64,000 nt of DNA from Nocardioides sp. Soil774 (GTDB lineage: Bacteria > Actinomycetota > Actinomycetes > Propionibacteriales > Nocardioidaceae): contig NZ_LMSM01000007.1 in the NCBI RefSeq assembly GCF_001428125.1, positions 34,840-98,839 on the forward strand, given 5' to 3'. Positions 51,868-61,612 of this stretch are shown piece by piece (within the stretch, counting starts at the first letter, position 1; each line of letters opens with the position of its first letter). The notes under the pieces were generated by a model. That model was not told the origin of the DNA. It saw nothing but the letters and a program-made list of their open reading frames with translations, and did not search any database. The translations under genes were made by a program, and so were the position numbers.

Positions 51868-53175
51868 TTACTTCGTCGGACCGACGACCGCGAGCAGCTC
51901 GGGCTGGGTGAAGAGCTCGCGCGCCAGCGACGACACGTCGTCGTGGGTCACGGACTCGATGCGACCCACGACCTCGTCGATGGTGAGCAGCTCGTCGTAG
52001 ACCAGCTCGGCCTTGCCGATGCGCGACATCCGCGACCCGGAGTCCTCGAGGCCGAGGAGCAGGCCGCCCTTGAGCTGGCCCTTGCCCCGCTCGACCTCCT
52101 CCTCGGTGAGGCCGTGCTCGGCGACCTTGGCGAGCTCGCCGCGCACGGTCTCGAGCACGGCGTCGTACTTGCCGGGCAGGCAGCCCACGGACACCCCGAC
52201 CACACCGGCGTCGGCGTGGTGCGTGGCGAACGAGTACACGGAGTACGCCAGGCCGCGCAGCTCGCGCACCTCCTGGAACATCCGCGAGGAGGTGCCGCCG
52301 CCGAGGGCGGTGTTGAGCACGCCGAGCGCGAAGCGACGCGGGTCGGTGCGGGTCATGCCCTTCACACCGAGGACCAGGTTGACCTGCTCCTGGGGCCGGA
52401 CGGTGCGGGCCTCGCCGGGGTGCACCGTGCGGGCGCGCTCGCTCTGCTGGGGAGGCGTCGGCGTGGCGTCGCCCTCGAGGAAGCCGCTGCGGCCGAAGGC
52501 CTGGCGCACCTGGCGCACGACGGTGGTGTGGTCGACGTTGCCGGCCACCGCGACGACCATGTTGTCGGGGCGGTAGTGGCGGCGGTAGAAGCGGTGGATC
52601 TGCGCACGGGTCATCGCGGTGATCGACGCCTCGGTGCCGGCGATGGGCCGGCCGAGCGGGGAGTCGCCCCACGCCTGGTGCGCGAAGAGGTTGTGCACCA
52701 CGTCGTCGGGGTCGTCGTCGTGCATCGCGATCTCGTCGAGGATCACGTCACGCTCGGCCTCGACGTCGGCCGGGGTGATCGTCGAGGCGGTGACCATGTC
52801 GCCGAGCACGTCGACCGCGGTGGCGAGGTCCTCGTCGAGGACGCGCGCGTGGAAGACGGTGTACTCCTTGGTGGTGAAGGCGTTGAACTCGCCTCCGACC
52901 GCGTCGAGCGCGACCGAGATCTCCATCGCGGTCCGCTCGGGGGTGCCCTTGAAGAGCAGGTGCTCGAGGAAGTGCGAGCAGCCGTGCAGCACGGGGGTCT
53001 CGTCGCGCGAGCCGACGTTGACCCACACGCCGATGCTGGCCGAGCGGGTGCCGGCCATCTGCTCGGTCACGATCCGCAGGCCGCTGGGCAGGACCGTGCG
53101 CCGCACGCGCGAGGTCACCGCGCCCTCGGCGTCCTTGACGGTGTGGAGGGTGCGGGTGGTGCCGTTCTTCTGCAC
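51868..53175 (-). CDS. M16 family zinc peptidase
   Basis: The 435-aa pitrilysin-type peptidase has the inverted zinc motif HFLEH (His68, Glu71, His72) and a later conserved Glu in ERDVILDEIAM. RPDNMVVAVAGNV and GGGTSSRMFQEVRELRGLAYSV are further M16 signatures, so the order is an N-terminal active half and a C-terminal inactive half. It follows pnp on the same strand, as in most actinobacteria. GTG start with AAGGA upstream. Confidence 0.93.
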   Translation of the reverse strand: MQKNGTTRTLHTVKDAEGAVTSRVRRTVLPSGLRIVTEQMAGTRSASIGVWVNVGSRDETPVLHGCSHFLEHLLFKGTPERTAMEISVALDAVGGEFNAFTTKEYTVFHARVLDEDLATAVDVLGDMVTASTITPADVEAERDVILDEIAMHDDDPDDVVHNLFAHQAWGDSPLGRPIAGTEASITAMTRAQIHRFYRRHYRPDNMVVAVAGNVDHTTVVRQVRQAFGRSGFLEGDATPTPPQQSERARTVHPGEARTVRPQEQVNLVLGVKGMTRTDPRRFALGVLNTALGGGTSSRMFQEVRELRGLAYSVYSFATHHADAGVVGVSVGCLPGKYDAVLETVRGELAKVAEHGLTEEEVERGKGQLKGGLLLGLEDSGSRMSRIGKAELVYDELLTIDEVVGRIESVTHDDVSSLARELFTQPELLAVVGPTK

Positions 53176-53209
53176 GGGGGTCCTTCCGGGACGCAGCGGG
53201 GGTGGAACG

Positions 53210-53246
53210 CCACGACCGGCCGGCGGAGGCCGCCGGCCGGTCGTGG
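53210..53246 (-). terminator. Terminator between pnp and the M16 peptidase gene
   Basis: A perfect 17-bp stem (53210-53226 with 53230-53246) closes a 3-nt loop, 14 nt after the pnp stop. The M16 gene begins at 53175, so it needs read-through or its own promoter. Confidence 0.85.
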
Positions 53247-53260
53247 TGGTGGAGCTCAGG

Positions 53261-55489
53261 TCACTCGGCGTCGGTCGCCTCGGCCGGCTCCTCGGAGCCG
53301 CCCTCGGCCTCGTCGACGACGGGGACCAGCGAGAGCTTGCCGCGGTCGTCGATCTCGGCGATCGAGACCTGGACCTTCTGGCCCACCGACAGGACGTCCT
53401 CGACGGCCTCGACGCGCTTGCCGCCGGCGAGGGCGCGCAGCTTGCTGATGTGCAGCAGGCCGTCCTTGCCGGGCATGAGCGAGACGAAGGCGCCGAAGTT
53501 GGTCGTCTTCACCACGGTGCCGAGGTAGCGCTCGCCGACCTCGGGCATCGTCGGGTTGGCGATCGCGTTGACCGCGGCCTTGGCGGCCTCGGCCGCCTCG
53601 CCGTTGGTCGCACCGATGTAGACCGTGCCGTCGTCCTCGATGGACAGCGTCGCGCCCGTGTCGTCCTGGATCTGGTTGATGACCTTGCCCTTCGGGCCGA
53701 TCACTTCGCCGATCTTGTCGACGGGGACGCGCACGGTGATGATGCGCGGCGCGTGGATCGACATCTCCTCCGGCGCGTCGATGGCCTCGGCCATGACGTC
53801 GAGAATCGCCAGGCGCGCGTCGCGTGCCTGGGTCAGCGCGGCGGCGAGCACCTCGGCGGGGATGCCGTCGAGCTTGGTGTCGAGCTGCAGCGCGGTGACG
53901 AACTCACGGGTGCCGGCGACCTTGAAGTCCATGTCGCCGAAGGCGTCCTCGGCGCCGAGGATGTCGGTCAGCGCGACGTACTGCGTCTCGCCGTCGACCT
54001 CGTCGGAGATGAGGCCCATCGCGATGCCGGCGACGGAGGCCTTGAGCGGCACACCGGCCTGCAGCAGCGACAGGGTCGAGGCGCAGACCGAGCCCATCGA
54101 GGTGGAGCCGTTGGAGCCCATGGCCTCGGAGAGCTGGCGGATCGCGTAGGGGAACTCCTCGCGCGAGGGCAGCACGGGCAGGAGGGCGCGGCGCGCCAGG
54201 GCGCCGTGGCCGACCTCGCGGCGCTTGGGCGAGCCCACGCGGCCGGTCTCGCCGGTGGAGAACGGCGGGAAGACGTACTTGTGCATGTAGCGGCGGTGCT
54301 TCTCCGGCGACAGCGTGTCGAGCTGCTGCTCCAGCTTGAGCATGTTGAGGGTGGTGACGCCCAGGATCTGGGTCTCGCCACGCTCGAAGAGCGCCGAGCC
54401 GTGGACGCGCGGGATCACGTTGACCTCGGCGTGCAGCGGGCGGATGTCGGCGAGGCCGCGACCGTCGATGCGGATCTTGTCGCGCAGCACCCGCTGGCGC
54501 ACGAGCGACTTGTTGAGCGAGCGGAACGCCGCGCCGATCTCCTTCTCGCGACCCTCGAACTGGCCCGAGAGCTTCTCGAGCAGCGAGGCCTTGATCTCGT
54601 CGACCTTGAGCTCGCGCTCCTGCTTGTCGCCGATGGTCATCGCGGCGGCGGTCTCGTCCTTCGCGGCGGCCTCGACGGCGGCGTAGACGTCGTCCTCGTA
54701 GTCGAGGAAGACCGGGAAGTCCTGGACCGGCTTGGCGGCCTCGGCCGCGAGCTGGGCCTGGGCCTCGACGAGCTGCTTGATGAAGGGCTTCGCGGCGTCG
54801 AGGCCACCGGCCACGACCTCCTCGGTCGGCGCCTGGGCGCCACCCTGCACGAGCGCGATGGTGTCCTCGGGGGCCTCGGCCTCGACCATCATGATCGCGA
54901 CGTCGCCGGACTCGGTCACGCGGCCCGCGACGACCATGTCGAAGACGGCGTTCTCGAGCTGCGAGTGGCTCGGGAACGCGACCCACTGGCCGTCGATGAG
55001 CGCCACGCGGACGCCGCCGACGGGGCCGGAGAAGGGCAGGCCGGAGAGCTGGGTCGACAGCGACGCGGCGTTGATCGCGAGCACGTCGTAGGGCATGTCG
55101 GGGTCGAGCGCCATGACGGTGATGACGACCTGGACCTCGTTGCGCAGGCCCTTCTTGAAGGTCGGGCGCAGCGGGCGGTCGATGAGACGGCAGGTGAGGA
55201 TCGCGTCCTCGCCCGGGCGACCCTCGGAGCGGAAGAACGAGCCGGGGATCTGGCCCACGGCGTACATCCGCTCCTCGACGTCGATCGTCAGGGGGAAGAA
55301 GTCGAAGTGGTCCTTGGGCGTCTTGCCCGCGGTCGTCGCCGAGAGCAGCATGGTCTCGTCGTCGAGGTAGGCCGTGACGGAGCCGGCGGCCTGGCGGGCC
55401 AGCAGGCCGGTCTCGAACTTGACGGTGCGCTTGCCGAACTTGCCGTTGTCGAGGACGGTCTCGACGGCGGAGATGATGGGTTCACTCAT
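53261..55489 (-). CDS. pnp: Polyribonucleotide nucleotidyltransferase (PNPase)
   Basis: The 742-aa enzyme degrades RNA 3'-5' by phosphorolysis. The order is an RNase PH-like domain 1 (residues 1-230), an all-helical linker, catalytic RNase PH domain 2 ([16 protein letters not shown] in domain 1, then [19 protein letters not shown] and [10 protein letters not shown] in domain 2), a KH domain ([17 protein letters not shown]) and a C-terminal S1 domain ([20 protein letters not shown]) with an acidic tail. ATG at 55489 is the family start; the in-frame region upstream is the leader. It is preceded by rpsO in the standard order. Confidence 0.96.
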   Translation of the reverse strand: MSEPIISAVETVLDNGKFGKRTVKFETGLLARQAAGSVTAYLDDETMLLSATTAGKTPKDHFDFFPLTIDVEERMYAVGQIPGSFFRSEGRPGEDAILTCRLIDRPLRPTFKKGLRNEVQVVITVMALDPDMPYDVLAINAASLSTQLSGLPFSGPVGGVRVALIDGQWVAFPSHSQLENAVFDMVVAGRVTESGDVAIMMVEAEAPEDTIALVQGGAQAPTEEVVAGGLDAAKPFIKQLVEAQAQLAAEAAKPVQDFPVFLDYEDDVYAAVEAAAKDETAAAMTIGDKQERELKVDEIKASLLEKLSGQFEGREKEIGAAFRSLNKSLVRQRVLRDKIRIDGRGLADIRPLHAEVNVIPRVHGSALFERGETQILGVTTLNMLKLEQQLDTLSPEKHRRYMHKYVFPPFSTGETGRVGSPKRREVGHGALARRALLPVLPSREEFPYAIRQLSEAMGSNGSTSMGSVCASTLSLLQAGVPLKASVAGIAMGLISDEVDGETQYVALTDILGAEDAFGDMDFKVAGTREFVTALQLDTKLDGIPAEVLAAALTQARDARLAILDVMAEAIDAPEEMSIHAPRIITVRVPVDKIGEVIGPKGKVINQIQDDTGATLSIEDDGTVYIGATNGEAAEAAKAAVNAIANPTMPEVGERYLGTVVKTTNFGAFVSLMPGKDGLLHISKLRALAGGKRVEAVEDVLSVGQKVQVSIAEIDDRGKLSLVPVVDEAEGGSEEPAEATDAE

Positions 55490-55492
55490 GGA

Positions 55493-55628
55493 AGCAGGAT
55501 CCTGCTTTCTCTTCGCGGAGCGATCCGCGGCGTCCACTTGCCTGGACGGCTCGCGGGGACTCGAAGCCCCGCTGGGGCCGGTCTTCGATCGAGGCCCGCA
55601 GCGTGCCCCTGACGGGGCTGGTCTGAAG
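55493..55628 (-). promoter_or_regulatory. Structured pnp 5' leader, candidate Actino-pnp RNA
   Basis: The 294 nt between rpsO and pnp hold a row of hairpins. They are 55553-55572 (GCGGGG with CCCCGC), 55532-55547 (GTCCA with TGGAC), 55514-55529 (CGCGGA with TCCGCG) and the palindrome AGCAGGATCCTGCT (55493-55506) immediately before the ATG, which would hide the ribosome-binding site. A conserved RNA motif called Actino-pnp is known at this position in Actinomycetales; assignment here is by position and structure, not by alignment. Confidence 0.55.
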
Positions 55629-55744
55629 GCCACTACCGAGGACCGGGCCGGACGTGCGGGTCGCTCCTGATGTGGTGGTGTGTTCAGTTGTGCCGGGTCG
55701 ACACTAGCGCGGCCCGGGCCGGGAGAGGGTGTCCCGGATGTGAG

Positions 55745-55776
55745 AGGAGCGGCTCCCCCGGAGGGGAACCGCTCCT
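55745..55776 (-). terminator. Terminator of rpsO
   Basis: AGGAGCGG pairs with CCGCTCCT and TCCCC with GGGGA, one mismatch, just 7 nt after the rpsO stop on the minus strand. Confidence 0.75.
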
Positions 55777-55783
55777 GTCGCGA

Positions 55784-56059
55784 TCAGCGACGCAGGCCGA
55801 GGCGCTCGATGATCGAGCGGTAGCGCTCGATCTCGGTCTTCTGCAGGTAGTTCAGCAGGCGCCGGCGCTGGCCGACGAGCAGCAGCAGACCACGACGGCT
55901 GTGGTGGTCGTGCTTGTGCTCCTTGAGGTGCTCGGTGAGGTGCGAGATGCGGTGGCTGAGCAGCGCGATCTGGACCTCGGGGGAACCGGTGTCACCCTCG
56001 GTCAGGGCGTACTCGGCGATGATCTTCTTCTTGGTCTCCGCGTCGGTACCAATCGACAT
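55784..56059 (-). CDS. rpsO: 30S ribosomal protein S15
   Basis: The 91-aa protein has the conserved features [34 protein letters not shown] and [11 protein letters not shown]. It binds 16S rRNA in the platform of the small subunit. ATG at 56059 has GGAG upstream. Pairing with pnp downstream is the standard bacterial arrangement. Confidence 0.97.
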   Translation of the reverse strand: MSIGTDAETKKKIIAEYALTEGDTGSPEVQIALLSHRISHLTEHLKEHKHDHHSRRGLLLLVGQRRRLLNYLQKTEIERYRSIIERLGLRR

Positions 56060-56230
56060 GGGGGCTCCTTCGGTTCTCGTTGCGCGGCGCGCCCGGGCCT
56101 GTTCACCGGGGCACTGAGGTTCCGCGGCCGTCATGACGGCGTGTCACCCTCACGGGCAACCGCAGAAGCATATCGAGGCCCCGGACGACTGGCCCAATCC
56201 GCGCCGCGCACCGAAGGACGTGCTGGCGGC

Positions 56231-56497
56231 TCAGACCGCCGGCGGGGGCGGCGGGTCCGAGACGTCGGTCCGCTGCGTGGTGGCCTGACGGCCCTGGGCG
56301 TCCGTGGTGGTCGCCATGGTCGTGTGCTTGCGGCGGGTGTTCTGCTGGATGATCGTGAGCACGAGCCACAGCACCCCGGCGAGCGCGAGGATGATGCCGA
56401 GGGTCCACATGTTGAGGGGCCCCACCTCCTGGTCGTTCAACGCGAACGCGAGGATCAGGCCCACGACGATGAGGCCGATCGGTCCTCCGAAACCCAT
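56231..56497 (-). CDS. DUF6458-type small membrane protein (88 aa)
   Basis: It has two helices (GLIVVGLILAFALN and WTLGIILALAGVLWLVLTII) separated by a short loop, then a basic tail with QQNTRRK and a Pro-rich end. It matches a small actinobacterial membrane family known by the DUF6458 label, function unknown. AAGGAG precedes the ATG. It is a single gene upstream of rpsO. Confidence 0.7.
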   Translation of the reverse strand: MGFGGPIGLIVVGLILAFALNDQEVGPLNMWTLGIILALAGVLWLVLTIIQQNTRRKHTTMATTTDAQGRQATTQRTDVSDPPPPPAV

Positions 56498-56631
56498 GAC
56501 AGTCTCCTTCTTGTTGGGGATGCGCGCCGGTCTGGACCGGGCGCGCGAGGAGTCTGGCGCGCCTCGCGCCCGCTGTCACCCCCCTGCGGGGTGCCGCGAC
56601 GTGCGACGGTCTCGGCAAGCGCCGACCTACC

Positions 56632-58122
56632 TCACGTGGCCAGGCCCCGTCGGGCCACGGCTTCCCCGTACATGGCGATCTTCGCCGACTCCACGTGCGG
56701 TCGCAGGCGCAGCACGAACTGGTAGGCGAACAGCTGCGGGCGCGCAGACACAAGGGCGGCGTCGACACGCCGGGACAGGGTGCGGCGTTCGCCTTCTGCC
56801 TCCTGCCGCACCAACCCAAGCGGGAGCCCGGTGTGATGCTCCTCCAGAACGTCGAGCCCAGCTCGATGGACGAGGCGCAACAGGCTTCGCCGCGTGAAGA
56901 ACCGCAGGTGCGTCTCGTCGAGGATGCCCCTCCTGTCATAACCGAACAGGCCGGTGGCCACGCGCAGTCTCGGGTACCAGTGCCCGAAGTTCGGGACGGA
57001 GAGGACGACCTCGCCCGCCGGACGCAGCCGATCGACCGCTTGTCGCAACGAGTCAAGGGGTTGGGCGAGGTGCTCGATGACGTCGCCGAGGATGACGACG
57101 TCGTAGTCGACACCGAGGTCCTGATCGGTCCCAGCGGATGTGTCCAGCAGATGGAACTCGTCGACTCGATCGCGCACGCCTGGGATCTCGACGACGTCCG
57201 CGCCGACCACGTGGTGCCCCAGCTTGCGCACCCTCTCGGCGAGCAGGCCCCCCGAACAGCCGTAGTCCAGCACCCGCAGGGGGGGCCGGTCGGACAGCAT
57301 CGCGAGGATGACGTCGTGCGAGCTGCCCTCGCCTTCCTTCAGGTCGTACCCGTCGACCTTCGGAACCCACTGGCTGGTGCCGAAGCCCATCCGGTTGAGT
57401 CGATACTCGAACACGTCCTTGGTGACGTCCCAGGCGTACTTCGTACCGTTGACGTAGCAGATCTCGTCGCCGTAGTACGTGGGTACTGGGATCTCCACGA
57501 TCCTGTGTCCTGCGTCGACGAACTGGACGATGATCTGCGTATCGAAGTCGAAGGCATCGCTGTTGTGCTCGAAGGGCACGCCCTGCAGCGCGGACATCGC
57601 ATAGGCGCGATAGCCGGAGTGGAACTCACTGAGCGACGTGCCGAGCATGCGGTTCTCGATGCCGGTGAGCACTCTGTTGCCGAGCCGCTTGTACAGCGGC
57701 ATGCCGCCGGCGCGAGCCGCGCCTTTGAGCATCATGCGGGATCCGAAGACCGCTTCGGCCTCGCCGGCGACCAGAGGCTCCACCATCTGCGGCAGCATCT
57801 CGGGCGCGTACTGACCGTCACCGTGCAGCAACACCACCACGTCCAGACCACGCTCAGCCGCCAGTGCGTAGGCCGCCTTCTGATTGCCGCCGTAGCCCAG
57901 GTTCTTCGTGTGTGTCACGACGATCACGGTGTGGTCGACCACGTGGGACGCCCATTGCTCTGCGTATCGGGTGGTGCCGTCCGTGCTCGCATCGTCGAGG
58001 ATGATCACCTCGTCGATTGAGGGCCGGAAGTCCTCAGGTATCCGGTCGAGCGTTCTGACCAGCGTGCTCTCGGCGTTGTAGGCCACGATGGCGATGCCCA
58101 CTCGCATTCCGTTGATGCTCAT
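56632..58122 (-). CDS. Fusion of GT2 glycosyltransferase (DPM1-like) and SAM methyltransferase
   Basis: Residues 1-235 form a GT-A glycosyltransferase family 2 domain with IVAYNAESTLVRTLDRIP, VIILDDASTDGT, KNLGYGGNQKAAYALA and the metal-binding LLHGDGQYAPE. Residues 270-470 form a class I methyltransferase with motif I VLDYGCSGGLLAERV, VVILGDVIEHLAQPLDSL and FTRRSLLRLVHRAGL. DPM1-like GT2 enzymes make polyprenyl-phosphate sugars, donors for GT87-type proteins such as that encoded by the overlapping upstream gene. The methylated substrate is unknown. ATG at 58122 fits the GT2 domain start, so the 89-bp overlap appears real. Confidence 0.85.
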   Translation of the reverse strand: MSINGMRVGIAIVAYNAESTLVRTLDRIPEDFRPSIDEVIILDDASTDGTTRYAEQWASHVVDHTVIVVTHTKNLGYGGNQKAAYALAAERGLDVVVLLHGDGQYAPEMLPQMVEPLVAGEAEAVFGSRMMLKGAARAGGMPLYKRLGNRVLTGIENRMLGTSLSEFHSGYRAYAMSALQGVPFEHNSDAFDFDTQIIVQFVDAGHRIVEIPVPTYYGDEICYVNGTKYAWDVTKDVFEYRLNRMGFGTSQWVPKVDGYDLKEGEGSSHDVILAMLSDRPPLRVLDYGCSGGLLAERVRKLGHHVVGADVVEIPGVRDRVDEFHLLDTSAGTDQDLGVDYDVVILGDVIEHLAQPLDSLRQAVDRLRPAGEVVLSVPNFGHWYPRLRVATGLFGYDRRGILDETHLRFFTRRSLLRLVHRAGLDVLEEHHTGLPLGLVRQEAEGERRTLSRRVDAALVSARPQLFAYQFVLRLRPHVESAKIAMYGEAVARRGLAT

Positions 58123-59341
58123 CGCAGTGGTCCCCCTGTGCCCGACGGGATTGGTTCGTCGCCGGATAGATGCCGTCCAACCAGTTCAACAGCAGGCAGG
58201 CCCAAGCCACCGCCATCAACATGTGCTGACCGAGTGTAAAGGGAACAGCCCACGCTTGCTCCCACCGCCACGGCGGTCCGCCACCGCTCCACAACGAGTA
58301 CACCGAGAGCACGAGCAGGCTCGCAGCGACGTTGTACGTCCACCCCGTCCTGATAGACACCAGGTACGCCGCGGCCAGGGCCCACGTGAGGTATTGCATC
58401 CCGAACGCCGGAGTGAACACGAGCATCGTCACTAAGGTCATCCCGAGCCCGACAGCCTCCTCGTGAGGCCTGCGAAGTGGGGTCAAGGCCAAGGGCACCA
58501 TCGCAGCGGCGGCGACCACCCACGAGCCGTGCGCGTTCAGCCACACGTCGAGACGTGGATAGCCCGCCTGCTCGACCAGCTCCGCGAGTCCCCACTCCCT
58601 CAGCCAGATACCTCGGTAGCCGACGACGCTCTCCAGGAACGGGCCCCCGTTCAGCACCAGCACCGGGACCCACAGCAAGGCGAAGACCAACGCGCCACCG
58701 ATCGCGAAACGCACCAGCGCGGCAGCGCCCCTGCGATACGCCAAGAGCATCATCCAGGGCACAGCCACCACGGGTACGAGCTTGATGCTCACGGCCAGCC
58801 CCAGGCACACACCGCTGGCGAGAGACCGTCCGCGACGCGCAAGGAGAAAGAAGGAAGCCACGGTGAGCGCGACGAACACGGGATCGGTGTTGCCGTGGAA
58901 CCCCGAGATGACGAGCAGTGCGGGACTCCAGACCAGGCCGACTGCCGCAGCCCCCGCTCCGAGCGTGCTTGAGCGCTCATTCAGCAACCGGAACACCAGC
59001 CAGCACGTCATCGCGTCCGCGAGACACGCTGGGGCACGGATCAGCAGTGGCAGGCCGAGCCCGGCGCGCTGGCCGAGGTTCACGAGCTCCAGGAACCATC
59101 CCGCCAGTGGCGGGTGGTTGTAGGGCGCCTCGAAGGCCTCGCCGTAGATGCCGATCGGTCCGAACTCTCGGACGCCCGCCGCGAACTGGGTCCAGTACAC
59201 GATGTCGTTCGTCCCGCTGGTCGTGGCTGCCAGGTAGAGCTTGACGGCAGTTGCGGCAACGGCTGCCGCGATGACGGCCACAGCTACTCGCCGATCCGTC
59301 GTCCACGCACCTCTCAGCGCCGAAGGCCGCGACAGCCCCAT
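58034..59341 (-). CDS. GT87-type membrane mannosyltransferase-like protein (435 aa)
   Basis: It has about ten helices. The first loop contains TNDIVYWTQFAAGVREFGP and YNHPPLAGWFLELVNLG, the acidic plus Pro-Pro motif of GT-C/GT87 enzymes. SIKLVPVVAVPWMMLLA is a further family block. It probably uses a polyprenyl-phosphate sugar made by the GT2 domain encoded by the downstream gene, with which it overlaps by 89 bp. The last 40 residues are hydrophilic and lie in that overlap. ATG at 59341 is chosen from the signal-anchor helix; sequence upstream is an antisense shadow. Confidence 0.75.
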   Translation of the reverse strand: MGLSRPSALRGAWTTDRRVAVAVIAAAVAATAVKLYLAATTSGTNDIVYWTQFAAGVREFGPIGIYGEAFEAPYNHPPLAGWFLELVNLGQRAGLGLPLLIRAPACLADAMTCWLVFRLLNERSSTLGAGAAAVGLVWSPALLVISGFHGNTDPVFVALTVASFFLLARRGRSLASGVCLGLAVSIKLVPVVAVPWMMLLAYRRGAAALVRFAIGGALVFALLWVPVLVLNGGPFLESVVGYRGIWLREWGLAELVEQAGYPRLDVWLNAHGSWVVAAAAMVPLALTPLRRPHEEAVGLGMTLVTMLVFTPAFGMQYLTWALAAAYLVSIRTGWTYNVAASLLVLSVYSLWSGGGPPWRWEQAWAVPFTLGQHMLMAVAWACLLLNWLDGIYPATNQSRRAQGDHCDEHQRNASGHRHRGLQRREHAGQNARPDT

Positions 59342-59467
59342 GACGAAACCCTTCCCGCTCGCCGACCCCCGGTGGCACAGCCCTCTGCCGCCGTCGCCGA
59401 AGCATAGGACGCACGCTCGGGAGTCGACGGGAGCCACGTGGCGCGGAGCACGTGGTTGGATCGATCC

Positions 59468-61594
59468 GTGACCAGGCAGTGGGAGAAGCGCATCGGCGTG
59501 TGCAACCTGTGCGAGGCCATCTGCGGCGTCGAGCTGACCATCGAGGGACGCGAGGTCACCGGCGTGCGCGGCAACCCGGCCGACCCGCTGTCGCGCGGTC
59601 ACATCTGCCCCAAGGGCGTCGCGATCGCGGACGTGTACGCCGACCCCGACCGGTTGCGCCGCCCCGTGCGCCGCGTCGGCGAGGGCGCCGACGCGGCGTG
59701 GCAGGAGATCGGCTGGGACGAGGCGTTCGACCTGGTCGCCGACAACCTGGCGCGGGTGATCAACGAGCACGGCGACGACGCGCTGGGCGTCTACCTCGGC
59801 AACCCCAACGCCCACAGCCTCGGCTCGATGACCCACGGCACCGCGATGTTCAAGTCGTTCCGCACCAGGAACCGCTACTCCGCCACCTCGGTGGACCAGC
59901 TCCCCCACCAGCTCGTCGCCCACCTGATGTTCGGCCACCAGCTCTTCCTGCCGGTCCCTGACATCGACCGCACCTCGTGGTTCCTCGTCATCGGCGCCAA
60001 CCCGATGGCCTCCAACGGCTCACTGATGACGGTGCCCGACTTCCCGCAGCGGGTGCGCGACCTGCACACGCGCGGAGGCCGGATGGTCGTGCTCGACCCC
60101 CGACGCACCGAGACCGCGAAGGTGGCCGACGAGCACCACTTCGTGCGACCGGGCACCGACGCGTGGGTGCTGCTCGCGATGCTGCACGTGCTCACGACAG
60201 AGAGCACCCCCGCCGTGGCGGCGTACGTCGACGGGCTGGCGACGGTGGTCGACCTGGTCGCCGACTTCACCCCCGAGCGGGCCGAGGCGATGAGCGGACT
60301 GCCCGCCGAGGAGGTCCGGCGCCTCGCGCGCGAGCTGCTCACCGCCGACGCCGGCGTGGTCTACAGCCGCATCGGCGTCTCGGCCGGCCCGTGGGGCACG
60401 GTGTGCCAGTGGGCGGTCAACTGCCTCAACATCCTCAGCGGCAACCTCGACCGCGCGGGCGGGGCGATGTTCACCAGCCCCGCGATCGACGCGGTCGGCA
60501 CCGGGCTCATCGGACGCGGGCACCACGGCGCCTGGCGCTCGCGCGTGCGCGGGCTCCCCGAGACCGCCGGCGAGCTGCCGGTGTCGGCGCTGCGCGAGGA
60601 GATCGAGACGCCCGGCGAGGGCCAGGTGCGCGCGCTGCTGACGGTGGCCGGCAACCCCGTGCTCTCCACCCCCGACGGGGCCCGGCTCGACGGGGCGCTG
60701 CGCGGCCTGGACTTCATGGCGGCGGTCGACATCTACGTCAACGAGACCACCCGGCACGCCGACGTCATCCTGCCGCCGACGACCGCCCTCGAGCGCGACC
60801 ACTACGACCTGGTGTTCCACCTGCTCGCGGTGCGCGACACCGCGCGCTTCACCCCCGCGGTCTTCGAGAAGGAGGCCGACCAGCGCCACGACTGGCAGAT
60901 CTTCCGCGAGCTCACGTTGCGCACCGCCGCCCGTCTCTCGCGCAAGGCGCCGCTGAAGAAGCGCCTCGTGCAGCGCGCGCGCCTCACCGCGAGCCCGACC
61001 TTCCTCGTCGGCCAGCTGCTGCGCCGCGGCTCGAGCGGCGTGACGCTGGCCAAGCTGCGGGCCCGCCCGTCGGGCATCGACCTGGGCCCACTGCGCGGCG
61101 GTCAGCTGCCGGGACGCCTGCCGGCGAAGGGGAAGCGGATCGACCTCGCGCCCGCGCTCGTCGTGCAGGACGTCGCCCGCCTCGCGGCCGTGGAGGCGCC
61201 GGAGCCCGACGGGCTGCTGCTGATCGGGCGCCGCCACAAGCAGGACTGCAACTCCTGGATGCACAACTCCGAGCGGCTCACCCGCGGCCGCCCGCGCCAC
61301 CAGCTGCTGATGAACCCCGCCGACCTCGCCGAGCGCGCGATCGCCGACGGCTCCCGGGTGCGGGTGACCTCGCGGGTGGGGTCGGTCGAGGTCGAGGCCG
61401 CCGCCTCCGACGACCTGATGCCGGGGGTCGTGTCGCTCCCCCACGGCTACGGTCACGCCAGGGACGGCGTCCTGATGAGCCGCAGCCGCGAGGTGCCGGG
61501 CGTGTCGATCAACGACCTCACCGACCCCGAGCTGCTCGACGTCTCGGGCAACGCCGCACTCAACGGCGTACCGGTGTCGGTGACGGCGATCTGA
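59468..61594 (+). CDS. Molybdopterin-dependent oxidoreductase, stand-alone
   Basis: The 708-aa protein has an N-terminal [4Fe-4S] motif (Cys12, Cys15, Cys19, Cys47: GVCNLCEAICG and HICPKG), the molybdopterin-binding core with VIGANPMASNGSL and VVLDPRRTETAKVAD, and a C-terminal MoCo-binding domain ending NPADLAERAIADGSRVRVTS. It belongs to the DMSO reductase superfamily. No electron-transfer or membrane subunit is nearby, so it may be cytoplasmic with a soluble donor; no Tat signal is seen. GTG at 59468 is preferred over 59438. Substrate unknown. Confidence 0.88.
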   Translation: MTRQWEKRIGVCNLCEAICGVELTIEGREVTGVRGNPADPLSRGHICPKGVAIADVYADPDRLRRPVRRVGEGADAAWQEIGWDEAFDLVADNLARVINEHGDDALGVYLGNPNAHSLGSMTHGTAMFKSFRTRNRYSATSVDQLPHQLVAHLMFGHQLFLPVPDIDRTSWFLVIGANPMASNGSLMTVPDFPQRVRDLHTRGGRMVVLDPRRTETAKVADEHHFVRPGTDAWVLLAMLHVLTTESTPAVAAYVDGLATVVDLVADFTPERAEAMSGLPAEEVRRLARELLTADAGVVYSRIGVSAGPWGTVCQWAVNCLNILSGNLDRAGGAMFTSPAIDAVGTGLIGRGHHGAWRSRVRGLPETAGELPVSALREEIETPGEGQVRALLTVAGNPVLSTPDGARLDGALRGLDFMAAVDIYVNETTRHADVILPPTTALERDHYDLVFHLLAVRDTARFTPAVFEKEADQRHDWQIFRELTLRTAARLSRKAPLKKRLVQRARLTASPTFLVGQLLRRGSSGVTLAKLRARPSGIDLGPLRGGQLPGRLPAKGKRIDLAPALVVQDVARLAAVEAPEPDGLLLIGRRHKQDCNSWMHNSERLTRGRPRHQLLMNPADLAERAIADGSRVRVTSRVGSVEVEAAASDDLMPGVVSLPHGYGHARDGVLMSRSREVPGVSINDLTDPELLDVSGNAALNGVPVSVTAI

Positions 61595-61612
61595 CCCGGA
61601 GGCGGCGTCGGC

